The notes beneath the pieces are model-generated. The model was not told the DNA's origin. It saw only the letters and a list, made by a program, of their open reading frames with translations, and ran no database searches. The position numbers and the translations under genes are program-made. DNA of 64,000 nt, taken from an uncultured Prevotellaceae bacterium. Its GTDB lineage: Bacteria > Bacteroidota > Bacteroidia > Bacteroidales > Bacteroidaceae. The stretch covers positions 1 to 64,000 of the forward strand of contig ONQT01000004.1 in assembly GCA_900320045.1 (NCBI GenBank), written 5' to 3'. Position 1 is the first letter of the stretch; the number at the start of each line of letters is the position of its first letter. Shown piece after piece: positions 25,191 to 33,738 of the stretch.

Positions 25191-26249
25191 ATGAAAACAA
25201 CACAACGCTTACTGACGCTGGCCGCAGCCCTGCTGCTGACAGCATCCAACCTTTCTGCACAGGAAACCCCTACTCCTGAGTTTCCGTCCTATTACGCCGC
25301 CGCCGACGGCAAGAAAGGCGCCGAACTGAAGACAGCGCTGTTTGCCATTATCAAGGCAGGACATACAAGTAATACTTATAATAGTCTGTGGACTCACTTT
25401 CGTACAACAGATGCCCGTGCCGACGGTAAAGTATGGGATATGTATTCAGATATTACGGACTTTACTTTTGGTACTGACCAGGCAGGAAGCTACAACAAAG
25501 AGGGCGATGTCTATAATCGTGAGCACTCCTTTCCCAATAGCTGGTTTGGTGGTTCGAAGAGTCATATAGCCTATTCAGATTTGCATCACCTCTACCCTAC
25601 TGACGGATACGTCAACAACAGACGTGCCAATTTTGCCTTTGGCGAAAACAATGGAGAATCCTATCAGTCTTGGTATAGACCAGCAGACCCGACCAAACAA
25701 CCCTCAGAAAAGGGCTTCAGCAAATTGGGCACCTGCTCTTATCCTGGTTCAGGCGGTGTGACTTGTTTCGAGCCCAACGATATGTATAAGGGCGACTTTG
25801 CCCGTACCTATTTCTATATGGTGACGCGTTATGAGGATGAAATTGTCTCTTGGTTCCAGAACTATGGAAACAAGGAGGGTGTTTCAGAAACATTAGGCGG
25901 TACAACCTACCCTGGCCTCACCCAATGGCAAGTCAATATGTTCTTGGCGTGGTCGGCTAAAGACCCCGTGAGTGCTGATAAAGAAATTCCTCGCAACAAC
26001 GAGGTGGCAAATATTCAGAAGAACCGCAACCCCTTCATCGACTACCCGGGCCTGGAGGAGTACATCTGGGGCTCATATATGGATGTGCCTTTCAGCTACA
26101 ACAACTACCAGCAGCCTACTGCCATTACGACCATCAGGACAGAACGCACGATGCACAACGGCGTGATGTACAACATGGCCGGACAGGTGGTCGACAAGTC
26201 CTTCAAGGGCCTCGTCATCATGAACGGCAAGAAATACCTGAATAGATAA
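25191..26249 (+). CDS. Secreted endonuclease I-family DNase/RNase
   Basis: A 352-residue exported nuclease of the endonuclease I (EndA/Bsn-like) family. After a signal peptide (about 1-23, ending S-A-Q), the active-site region shows R-E-H-S-F-P-N-S-W at about 110-118 and D-L-H-H-L-Y-P-T-D at about 130, the beta-beta-alpha metal site of this family. The C-terminal 40 residues (R-T-M-H-N-G-V-M-Y-N-M-A-G-Q, ending K-Y-L-N-R) look like a short sorting tail. It probably degrades extracellular nucleic acid. ATG 25185 (ATG CTT ATG) is an alternative start two codons upstream. Confidence 0.88.
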   Translation: MKTTQRLLTLAAALLLTASNLSAQETPTPEFPSYYAAADGKKGAELKTALFAIIKAGHTSNTYNSLWTHFRTTDARADGKVWDMYSDITDFTFGTDQAGSYNKEGDVYNREHSFPNSWFGGSKSHIAYSDLHHLYPTDGYVNNRRANFAFGENNGESYQSWYRPADPTKQPSEKGFSKLGTCSYPGSGGVTCFEPNDMYKGDFARTYFYMVTRYEDEIVSWFQNYGNKEGVSETLGGTTYPGLTQWQVNMFLAWSAKDPVSADKEIPRNNEVANIQKNRNPFIDYPGLEEYIWGSYMDVPFSYNNYQQPTAITTIRTERTMHNGVMYNMAGQVVDKSFKGLVIMNGKKYLNR

Positions 26250-26292
26250 ATTGCCCAATCAATTGTAAATAGTAAAATTGTAAATTACTCTC

Positions 26293-28992
26293 ATGGCAAA
26301 GAACGACGGCAAAGAGCTCACCCCGATGATGAAACAGTTCTTCGACCTCAAGGCGAAGCACCCTGAGGCGCTGCTGCTGTTTCGTTGCGGTGACTTCTAC
26401 GAGACGTATTGTGACGATGCCGTCGTTGCCTCACAGATTCTCGGCATCACCCTCACCCATCGCAACAACGGCTACAACAAGGGCGACGAGATGGCGGGAT
26501 TTCCCCACCATGCGCTCGACACCTACCTGCCCAAGCTCATCCGGGCTGGCAAGCGCGTAGCCATTTGCGACCAACTGGAAGACCCCAAGCTGACCAAGAA
26601 ACTCGTCAAGCGAGGCATCACCGAACTGGTTACGCCAGGTGTGGCCATGCAGGACAACGTGCTGAACTATAAGGAGAACAACTTCCTAGCCTCCGTACAC
26701 TTTGGCAAGTCGGCCTGTGGCGTGTCGTTCCTCGACATCTCTACAGGTGAATTCCTCGTCGGCGAGGGTACCTATGACTACGTCGAGAAACTCATAGGCT
26801 CGTTCAGTCCCAAGGAGGTGCTCTACAACCGTGAGCATCGCCACGACTTCGAGCGCTACTTCGGCGCGCGTCTCTGCACCTTCGAAATGGACGACTGGGT
26901 GTTTACCGAGCAGACGGCTCACCAGAAGCTCTACAAGCACTTTCAGGTCAAATCGCTCAAGGGCTTTGGCGTCGACCATCTGCGAAGTGGTATCATTGCC
27001 GCCGGAGCCATTCTGCAATACCTCGAACAGACGCTGCACTCGCAGATAGCGCATATCACCACGCTCTCTCGCATCGAAGAAGAGAAGTATGTGCGCCTGG
27101 ACAAGTTTACCATCCGCTCCTTGGAGCTTATCAGCACCATGCAGGAGGACGGCAAGTCGCTGCTGGACGTTATCGACCGCACCGTGTCGCCTATGGGCAG
27201 CCGACTGCTCCGTCGCTGGGTGGCCTTCCCCCTGAAGGACGAGAAGCCCATCAACGAGCGTCTGGACGTCGTCGATTACTTCTTCCGCAACCCTGAGTTC
27301 CGCGAGCTCATCGACGAGCAGTTGCAGCAGATAGGCGATCTGGAGCGCATCGTCTCCAAGGTTGCCACCGGCCGCGTCTCGCCCCGCGAAATGGTACAGA
27401 TGAAGCGCGCCCTCCAGGCCATCGCCCCTATCAAGGCCGCCTGCCTCGCCGTCAGTGGTTCCCCCGCTTCCTCCTCCTCCTCTACTGTGCTCGGTGGTTC
27501 GGCCGCCGAGGTGCCCGCCTCTCTGCGCAGGGTCGGCGAGCGGCTGGCCCTCTGCGAACAGCTACGCGACCGCATTGACCGCGAAATAAAGAACGAGCCG
27601 CCCCAGCTCGTGGCCAAGGGCGGTGTCATCCGCGACGGTGTCAGCCCCGAGCTCGACGACCTGCGCCACATCGCGTTCAGCGGCAAGGACTACCTGCTGC
27701 AGATTCAGGAGCGAGAAGCCCAGCAGACCGGTATCCAGTCGCTGAAGATAGGTTACAACAACGTCTTCGGCTACTACCTCGAGGTGCGCAATACTTATAA
27801 GGACAAGGTGCCGCAAGAGTGGGTGCGCAAGCAGACGCTGGCCCAAGCTGAGCGTTATATCACCCAGGAGCTCAAGGAGTACGAAGAGAAAATCCTCGGT
27901 GCCGAGGACAAGATTCTTTCCTTGGAGCAACGCCTCTTCAACGAGCTGATAGTCGCAGCCCAGGAGTTTATCCCCCAGATACAGCAGAACGCCAACGTCA
28001 TCGCTTATCTGGACTGCCTGCTTAGTGCTGCTAAGACCGCTGAGGAGAACCATTACGTGCGTCCCGTCATTGACTCGTCGGACGTCATCGATATCCGCCA
28101 GGGCCGCCATCCGGTCATCGAGACCCAGTTGCCCGTCGGCGAGCGTTATGTGCCCAACGACATCCTCTTAGACCAGGACCGCCAGCAGATTATCATCATT
28201 ACGGGTCCGAATATGGCCGGTAAATCGGCGCTGTTGCGTCAAACGGCTCTGATAGTACTGTTGGCCCAGATGGGAAGCTTCGTGCCCGCAGAGAGCGCTA
28301 GAATAGGCTTAGTGGACAAAATATTCACCCGCGTGGGAGCGTCAGACAACATCTCACTCGGCGAATCGACATTTATGGTCGAGATGACCGAGGCATCGAA
28401 CATATTGAATAATGTCACGCCGCGCTCCTTGGTGTTGTTCGACGAACTGGGTCGCGGCACCTCCACCTACGACGGTATTTCCATTGCCTGGGCCATCGTA
28501 GAGTATCTGCACGAGCATCCCAAGGCTCAGGCCCGCACGCTCTTCGCCACCCACTATCACGAGCTGAACGAGATGGAGAAGAACTTCCAGCGCATCAAGA
28601 ACTACAACGTCTCGGTCAAGGAGGTCGACGGCAAGGTTATTTTCCTGCGCAAGTTGGAGCGGGGTGGGAGTGAGCACTCCTTTGGTATCCATGTGGCCGA
28701 GATTGCCGGTATGCCGAAGAGCATCGTCAAGCGCGCTAACGTCATCCTAAAGCAGCTGGAGACGGAGTCATCGCAGGTGGGTAATACGAAGGGCGAGAAA
28801 GGTCGCGTCAGTAAGCCTACCGCCGAGATAGCGCAGAGTAGGGAAGGCATGCAGCTCAGTTTCTTCCAATTGGACGACCCTGTGCTGTGTCAGGTGCGAG
28901 ACGAGATACTGGGCTTGGACGTGAACAACCTCACGCCGCTGGAAGCCCTCAACAAGCTCAATGAAATCAAGAAGATAGTTTCGGGCAAGTAG
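26293..28992 (+). CDS. mutS: DNA mismatch repair protein MutS
   Basis: An 899-residue mismatch-recognition ATPase. The mismatch-binding F-x-E is in G-D-F-Y-E-T-Y near residue 35, Walker A is [13 protein letters not shown] (from about residue 638), Walker B is [12 protein letters not shown], and the signature T-H-Y-H-E-L follows. The C-terminal dimerisation segment is present. A Ser-rich insert near residues 385-410 (G-S-P-A-S-S-S-S-S, then V-L-G-G-S-A-A-E) is absent in relatives as I recall them, and part of it is encoded by a palindrome. It is convergent with the histidine kinase 11 bp downstream. Confidence 0.96.
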   Translation: MAKNDGKELTPMMKQFFDLKAKHPEALLLFRCGDFYETYCDDAVVASQILGITLTHRNNGYNKGDEMAGFPHHALDTYLPKLIRAGKRVAICDQLEDPKLTKKLVKRGITELVTPGVAMQDNVLNYKENNFLASVHFGKSACGVSFLDISTGEFLVGEGTYDYVEKLIGSFSPKEVLYNREHRHDFERYFGARLCTFEMDDWVFTEQTAHQKLYKHFQVKSLKGFGVDHLRSGIIAAGAILQYLEQTLHSQIAHITTLSRIEEEKYVRLDKFTIRSLELISTMQEDGKSLLDVIDRTVSPMGSRLLRRWVAFPLKDEKPINERLDVVDYFFRNPEFRELIDEQLQQIGDLERIVSKVATGRVSPREMVQMKRALQAIAPIKAACLAVSGSPASSSSSTVLGGSAAEVPASLRRVGERLALCEQLRDRIDREIKNEPPQLVAKGGVIRDGVSPELDDLRHIAFSGKDYLLQIQEREAQQTGIQSLKIGYNNVFGYYLEVRNTYKDKVPQEWVRKQTLAQAERYITQELKEYEEKILGAEDKILSLEQRLFNELIVAAQEFIPQIQQNANVIAYLDCLLSAAKTAEENHYVRPVIDSSDVIDIRQGRHPVIETQLPVGERYVPNDILLDQDRQQIIIITGPNMAGKSALLRQTALIVLLAQMGSFVPAESARIGLVDKIFTRVGASDNISLGESTFMVEMTEASNILNNVTPRSLVLFDELGRGTSTYDGISIAWAIVEYLHEHPKAQARTLFATHYHELNEMEKNFQRIKNYNVSVKEVDGKVIFLRKLERGGSEHSFGIHVAEIAGMPKSIVKRANVILKQLETESSQVGNTKGEKGRVSKPTAEIAQSREGMQLSFFQLDDPVLCQVRDEILGLDVNNLTPLEALNKLNEIKKIVSGK
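27490..27510. repeat. In-frame palindrome in mutS
   Basis: Arms CTCGGTGG and CCGCCGAG (one G/T mismatch) flank the 5-nt loop TTCGG. It encodes L-G-G-S-A-A-E at residues 400-406, closely like the V-Q-G-G-S-A-A-L encoded by the palindrome in the DUF6298-like gene. Confidence 0.75.
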
Positions 28993-29003
28993 TCTGCGTG
29001 CCG

Positions 29004-30800
29004 TCAGGCTGTCGGCAAGGTAAAGATGAAGCGTGCACCGTCGGTGTAATCCTTGTCTAGCGACAGATTACCACCTAACAGTAGTGCTGTCTTGAGGCAC
29101 AGCGTCAGTCCTAAGCCGAAGCCCTGCTTGAAGTTGTCTACCTTATAGAAACGCTTGAAGATGTGCTCCCGATGCTCCTTGGCGATGCCAATGCCTGTAT
29201 CGGTAATGACAAAGCGAACCATACCTTCCTCGGCCATTTCGTCAACATGTATCTCCAGGCCGCCCTCGTCAGTAAACTTCAGACCGTTGTCCAGCAGTTG
29301 CTTGAGGACCTTCATGACGGCTTTGCGGTTGGTATGGATGGTGTAGTCGTCCGCCAGTTCACTTACCAAGTGTATCTCCAGGTGGTGCTTATTAAGAATC
29401 TCAACGTCCTTAATGGCGTCCTTGCAAAGCTGGTTGACCTGCACTTCATCTTTCTTCTCATAGTATTGCCGGCTGTCGTCCTGCGCAATGTCAAGCATTT
29501 CATTGACGATATTGGTAATCTCAATGGTGTTGATGTTAATGTCGTTGAGCATCTTGTTGCGTTCGTCATCCTTCAGTTTGAAGGTGGGGTTCGTGATGAC
29601 CTGTGTAAAACCGGTAATGATGTTGAGCGGCGTGCGAATCTCGTGACTGACGTGCTCGATGAAGGAATCTTTCATCCTGTCGCTCTCCTCGGCACGCATC
29701 AGCGCAACCTCCAGTTGTTTGTTCTTTGTCATCAGCTGTTTCTGCAGACGACGGCGCATCAGGTTGCGCGAGATAACCAGTCCAAGGGCGGCCAATAGCA
29801 GCAGAATGGTAATCATTAGCATCACATTGTGGCGTCGGGTGCTCTCCTGCTCTTTCTTGAGGGCTTCCTCCTTGACCTGGAAGAGTCCCATCTCGGCGTT
29901 AATCTCGTTCATGTTGTCGTACAGCATATCGCTGTTTAGCGAGTCGCGCATGTCACGGCGTACGGTGACTTCATTCAAAGCCAGGTCATCGCGCCCCATC
30001 AGTTCGAAGATATGGATGCGCATGTCGCAACAGTCCAGCGGATCATAGTCCGTAGACTCATGGCTGAGGAGTTCAAGCGCCCTATTGTAGTCTCCATGGA
30101 AAGAGGCATATACCACGTCCATCATATCCTTGCCAAAGGCATCTAAGACGGGATGTTCCTGACGGATGGCAATATATTGCTTGTAGGCTTCATCAAAGAG
30201 TTGGCGGTCGTCTAAGTAGAAGGCAATCTCTGCCTTTTGGACTACATAGACTTTCCAATACTGGGGGAAATGTTGGGTCATCTTTCCGAAGTGCTCGTTG
30301 ACCTCTTTAGCCTTTTGAGGTTCACGGTGTGCCTGCAGCGAGGCAATACGCGAATAGATGCCGATAATGGCTCCTGTGTCTGTGGGTTCACAGGACTTCA
30401 GCGCCTGTTGATAGTATTTGTTGGACATGCGGTAGTTGCCGCGCATGTCGTAGATGTTGCCAAGGGCAGAATACACAATACAGAAGTGCTTGTCGTTCTT
30501 CTCTTCCATCTCCTTCAGCATGCTGTTGCATTTCTTGATGGCACGGAAGGTTTTCTGCATCTTCGTATCGTAGAGCACCTCGTTCAGCCATACCTTGTAA
30601 TAAGAGTCCATATTGTTGGCCTTGAGGTAATGCTCCTTCAGCTGGTTGGAAACGTCGTAGAACGCCACCTCATTGGTGTCGGTATACAACAGGAAATAAC
30701 GCTGGTAGAGGTTGTTGAATGCGGTATCCTTTGGTTCGTCGGCCATTGCGACGGTGAACAGAAAGAGTGCGAAGGTTAATAGTTGTGCTCGGTATTTCAT
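29004..30800 (-). CDS. TPR-containing sensor histidine kinase
   Basis: A 598-residue protein: signal peptide, a periplasmic TPR-like helical region to about residue 330, one membrane helix (M-I-T-I-L-L-L-L-A-A-L-G-L-V-I-S), a coiled coil, HisKA with H-V-S-H-E-I-R-T-P-L-N (His about 390) and HATPase_c with the N box (L-L-D-N-G-L-K-F), D-T-G-I-G-I and G-L-G-L. It would autophosphorylate in response to a periplasmic signal and pass the phosphate to a response regulator that is not encoded nearby. It follows lgt by 18 bp, the last gene of ychF-lgt-kinase. Confidence 0.9.
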   Translation of the reverse strand: MKYRAQLLTFALFLFTVAMADEPKDTAFNNLYQRYFLLYTDTNEVAFYDVSNQLKEHYLKANNMDSYYKVWLNEVLYDTKMQKTFRAIKKCNSMLKEMEEKNDKHFCIVYSALGNIYDMRGNYRMSNKYYQQALKSCEPTDTGAIIGIYSRIASLQAHREPQKAKEVNEHFGKMTQHFPQYWKVYVVQKAEIAFYLDDRQLFDEAYKQYIAIRQEHPVLDAFGKDMMDVVYASFHGDYNRALELLSHESTDYDPLDCCDMRIHIFELMGRDDLALNEVTVRRDMRDSLNSDMLYDNMNEINAEMGLFQVKEEALKKEQESTRRHNVMLMITILLLLAALGLVISRNLMRRRLQKQLMTKNKQLEVALMRAEESDRMKDSFIEHVSHEIRTPLNIITGFTQVITNPTFKLKDDERNKMLNDININTIEITNIVNEMLDIAQDDSRQYYEKKDEVQVNQLCKDAIKDVEILNKHHLEIHLVSELADDYTIHTNRKAVMKVLKQLLDNGLKFTDEGGLEIHVDEMAEEGMVRFVITDTGIGIAKEHREHIFKRFYKVDNFKQGFGLGLTLCLKTALLLGGNLSLDKDYTDGARFIFTLPTA

Positions 30801-30818
30801 AGTGTTAGCTTTAGGATG

Positions 30819-31625
30819 TTAAACCTTGCGGAGCATACAGATGATGCCGATGACGACAAACGGGATGCTGAGAATCTGTCCCATATCGAGGGGTAGGGAG
30901 GCTTCGAAGGATTCTTGTACCTCTTTGGTATATTCTATGAAGAAGCGGAAAGTGAAGATATAGGTCAGGCAGAATCCGAAATACCATCCCGTGCCAATCT
31001 TCTGAGGTATGCGTTTGTGAAGATACCACATGATGCCGAACAGCAACGCATAGGCAATGGCCTCGTAGAGCTGCCCCGGATGTCTTGGCAACATGTCAAC
31101 ACGCTCGAAGACAAAGGCCCAGGGAACATCTGTCACCTTGCCGATAATCTCGCTATTCATCAGATTACCCAAACGGATGAAACAGGCTGTCGTTCCTGTG
31201 GCTATGGCAATGTTGTCCAGTACCTGCCAAATGCTGAGCTTAGTCTTGCGGACATACACCAAAAGCGCTATGATTAGACCCAAAGTACCTCCGTGGCTCG
31301 CCAGTCCTTCGTAGCCTGTGAACTTCCAGTCGCCGTCATCGAGGATATGGATGGGCAGGAACATCTCGACAACGCCCTGCCAGGACGTCAGGAAATAGTC
31401 GGGCTGATAGAACAGACAATGACCCAGTCGGGCACCTATCAAGATACCTAAGAAGCAATAGACAAACAACGGGTCGAACAGCTCATCCTTGATCTTTTGT
31501 TCCCGATAGAGGCACTTGACAACGTAATATGCCAGTCCCAGACCTATCAGCCAGCATAGGGAATACCATCGGAAAGGTCCGATAGTCAGACTTGGGTTCC
31601 AGATAATATATAGCAAGGTATTCAT
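30819..31625 (-). CDS. lgt: Prolipoprotein diacylglyceryl transferase
   Basis: A 268-residue inner-membrane enzyme with about seven helices that adds diacylglycerol to the lipobox Cys of exported lipoproteins. The family motif [12 protein letters not shown] and H-P-G-Q-L-Y-E-A are present. The many lipoproteins in the window, including the MACPF cluster, would be its substrates. It is preceded by a short repeat and ychF. Confidence 0.95.
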   Translation of the reverse strand: MNTLLYIIWNPSLTIGPFRWYSLCWLIGLGLAYYVVKCLYREQKIKDELFDPLFVYCFLGILIGARLGHCLFYQPDYFLTSWQGVVEMFLPIHILDDGDWKFTGYEGLASHGGTLGLIIALLVYVRKTKLSIWQVLDNIAIATGTTACFIRLGNLMNSEIIGKVTDVPWAFVFERVDMLPRHPGQLYEAIAYALLFGIMWYLHKRIPQKIGTGWYFGFCLTYIFTFRFFIEYTKEVQESFEASLPLDMGQILSIPFVVIGIICMLRKV

Positions 31626-31626
31626 G

Positions 31627-31684
31627 TCACGTTACTTCTCTTCAAGTTCTGTAACTTCTCTTATGTCACGTTATTTCTGTTGCG
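31627..31684. repeat. Degenerate ~19-20 bp triple repeat between ychF and lgt
   Basis: Three tandem units of the form TCACGTTACTTCTCTT, TTCTGTAACTTCTCTTATG and TCACGTTATTTCTGTTGCG fill the gap between the two genes. Confidence 0.6.
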
Positions 31685-31702
31685 ATGCAATCGCAACCTT
31701 AC

Positions 31703-32803
31703 TTACACATTGAATCGGAAGTGCATGATGTCGCCGTCCTGCACCACGTATTCCTTGCCTTCAATACCCATCTTCCCGGCCTCACGGACTGCAGCCTCAG
31801 AGCCATACTGGATATAGTCATCGTACTTGATGACCTCGGCGCGGATGAAGCCCTTCTCGAAGTCGGTATGGATGACGCCGGCACATTGCGGAGCCTTCCA
31901 GCCTTTCTTATAGGTCCAGGCCTTCACCTCCATCTCTCCTGCCGTGATAAAGGTCTCGAGATTCAGCAGGGCATAGGCTTTCTTGATGAGACGGTTGACG
32001 CCGCTCTCCTCCAAGCCCAGCTCCTCTAAGAACAGCTGCTTGTCCTCGTAAGACTCCAGCTCGGCGATATCTTCTTCTGTCTTGGCGGCAATCACCATCG
32101 ACTCAGCGCCTTCTTCCTTGGCCAGGGCCTCTACTTTCTTCGTGAAGTCATTGCCCGTCTTGGCATCAGCCTCTCCGACGTTGCAGACATACAGCACGGG
32201 CTTGGCCGTCAATAGGAACAGGTTGCGGGCGCAGTCCTGCTCGTCCTTGCTCTCAAACTCCACAATACGGGCATTCTTGCCTTGCTCCAGCACCTCTTTA
32301 TAAGCCTTCAGGACACCGACTTCTATCTTGGCATCCTTGTTGCCGGCGGCAGCGGCTTTCTCGGTCTTTGCCAGTCGGGAGTCGATGGTCTCCAAGTCCT
32401 TCAGCTGCAACTCGGTATCAATGATTTCCTTGTCGCGGATGGGGTCAATAGTGCCGTCAACATGAGTGATATTCTCATCTTCGAAACAGCGAAGCACGTG
32501 GATGATAGCATCAGTTTCGCGGATGTTTCCCAAGAACTTGTTGCCTAATCCTTCACCCTTGGAGGCGCCTTTTACAAGACCTGCGATATCAACAATCTCA
32601 CAAGTTGCAGGCACGATACGTCCGGGGTGTACCAGTTCGGCGAGTTTCGTCAGACGCTCATCGGGAACGGTGATGACGCCGACGTTGGGTTCTATCGTAC
32701 AGAAAGGAAAGTTGGCTGCCTGTGCCTTCGCACTCGACAGACAATTAAACAAGGTGGACTTACCGACATTGGGCAGTCCCACTATACCACATTTTAATGA
32801 CAT
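31703..32803 (-). CDS. ychF: YchF/Obg-family redox-regulated ATPase
   Basis: A 366-residue Obg-like P-loop NTPase (YchF prefers ATP) associated with ribosomes and stress responses. G1 reads G-L-P-N-V-G-K-S-T, G3 D-I-A-G-L-V, and the C-terminal TGS domain includes K-A-W-T-Y-K-K-G and F-I-R-A-E-V-I. Length is normal for the family. A -7-like box (TACCTTTG on the minus strand) is at 32833-32840. Confidence 0.95.
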   Translation of the reverse strand: MSLKCGIVGLPNVGKSTLFNCLSSAKAQAANFPFCTIEPNVGVITVPDERLTKLAELVHPGRIVPATCEIVDIAGLVKGASKGEGLGNKFLGNIRETDAIIHVLRCFEDENITHVDGTIDPIRDKEIIDTELQLKDLETIDSRLAKTEKAAAAGNKDAKIEVGVLKAYKEVLEQGKNARIVEFESKDEQDCARNLFLLTAKPVLYVCNVGEADAKTGNDFTKKVEALAKEEGAESMVIAAKTEEDIAELESYEDKQLFLEELGLEESGVNRLIKKAYALLNLETFITAGEMEVKAWTYKKGWKAPQCAGVIHTDFEKGFIRAEVIKYDDYIQYGSEAAVREAGKMGIEGKEYVVQDGDIMHFRFNV

Positions 32804-32886
32804 CTCTTTACGTTAACGTTAATTTTTGCCCGCAAAGGTACAAAGAATTATTGGAATTTTTGTACTTTTGTCGACAAAAAAGCGTC

Positions 32887-33714
32887 ATGAAGCAGCCAAG
32901 ATTACATTTTTATAGGATAGGAGAGGGGGTTACGGCCTTTAGCAGCACCCGACAAGGTGGTTATAGCGAGGGCCGTTACGGCGAGTTTAACATCAATCGC
33001 TATTGCGGCGACGACGAGCAGCACATCCGCCAGAACAGAGCCTCCTTATGTGAGTTGTTGGGTATCCGTGATGAACGTCTTATCATGCCGCATCAGGTTC
33101 ACGAAGCTGAAATCATCGTTGTCGACAACGACTTCCTTCAACTGTCTGATACTGAGCGGCAACAACGGTTGGAAGGGGTGGATGCATTGATGACCAATGT
33201 CCCGGAAGTATGTATTGGCGTTTCTACTGCCGACTGTATTCCTGTGTTGCTCTTCGATCGTGTGCGACGCGTCTCTGCTGCGATTCATGCGGGTTGGCGT
33301 GGTACTGCAAAGCGTATTGTAGAGAAGACGGTCGCTGCAATGACTGCTACTTATGACTGTGGTTCCCAAGACATAGTTGCGCAAATAGGTCCTGGCATCC
33401 ATCTGGATAGTTTCGAGGTGGGTGATGAAGTATACGCATCCTTTGCGCAAGAGGGTTTCCCGATGGAAACCATCAGCAGGAAATATCCAGCTCATGACGG
33501 TTCGTCGATGGAGAAATGGCATATTGACTTGCCGGAATGCAACCGACAGCAATTGCTATCATGTGGCATTCCGGATAGTCAGATAATGGTCTCTGAAATC
33601 TGCACCTATCAGCAATACGAACGCTTCTTCTCTGCGCGTCGGCTGGGCATCAATTCTGGCCGCATTTTCACAGGTATCTGTATGTCCTGCGATGCTGCTG
33701 CGAAGGGTGTCTAA
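32887..33714 (+). CDS. pgeF: Peptidoglycan editing factor PgeF / YfiH (DUF152, purine nucleoside phosphorylase-type)
   Basis: A 275-residue protein of the multi-copper-oxidase-like YfiH family. Seen: F-S-S-T-R-Q-G-G-Y-S, A-D-C-I-P-V-L-L-F-D, I-H-A-G-W-R-G-T, P-G-I, and the metal-binding C-T-Y. Family members act as purine nucleoside phosphorylase/adenosine deaminase or edit peptidoglycan precursors. An insert A-H-D-G-S-S-M near residues 202-208 is encoded by a partly palindromic DNA stretch (33493-33510). The -7 box TACTTTTG is at 32863-32870. It is convergent with polA. Confidence 0.9.
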   Translation: MKQPRLHFYRIGEGVTAFSSTRQGGYSEGRYGEFNINRYCGDDEQHIRQNRASLCELLGIRDERLIMPHQVHEAEIIVVDNDFLQLSDTERQQRLEGVDALMTNVPEVCIGVSTADCIPVLLFDRVRRVSAAIHAGWRGTAKRIVEKTVAAMTATYDCGSQDIVAQIGPGIHLDSFEVGDEVYASFAQEGFPMETISRKYPAHDGSSMEKWHIDLPECNRQQLLSCGIPDSQIMVSEICTYQQYERFFSARRLGINSGRIFTGICMSCDAAAKGV

Positions 33715-33738
33715 GCTTTATCACGCCATTGTAATTGT

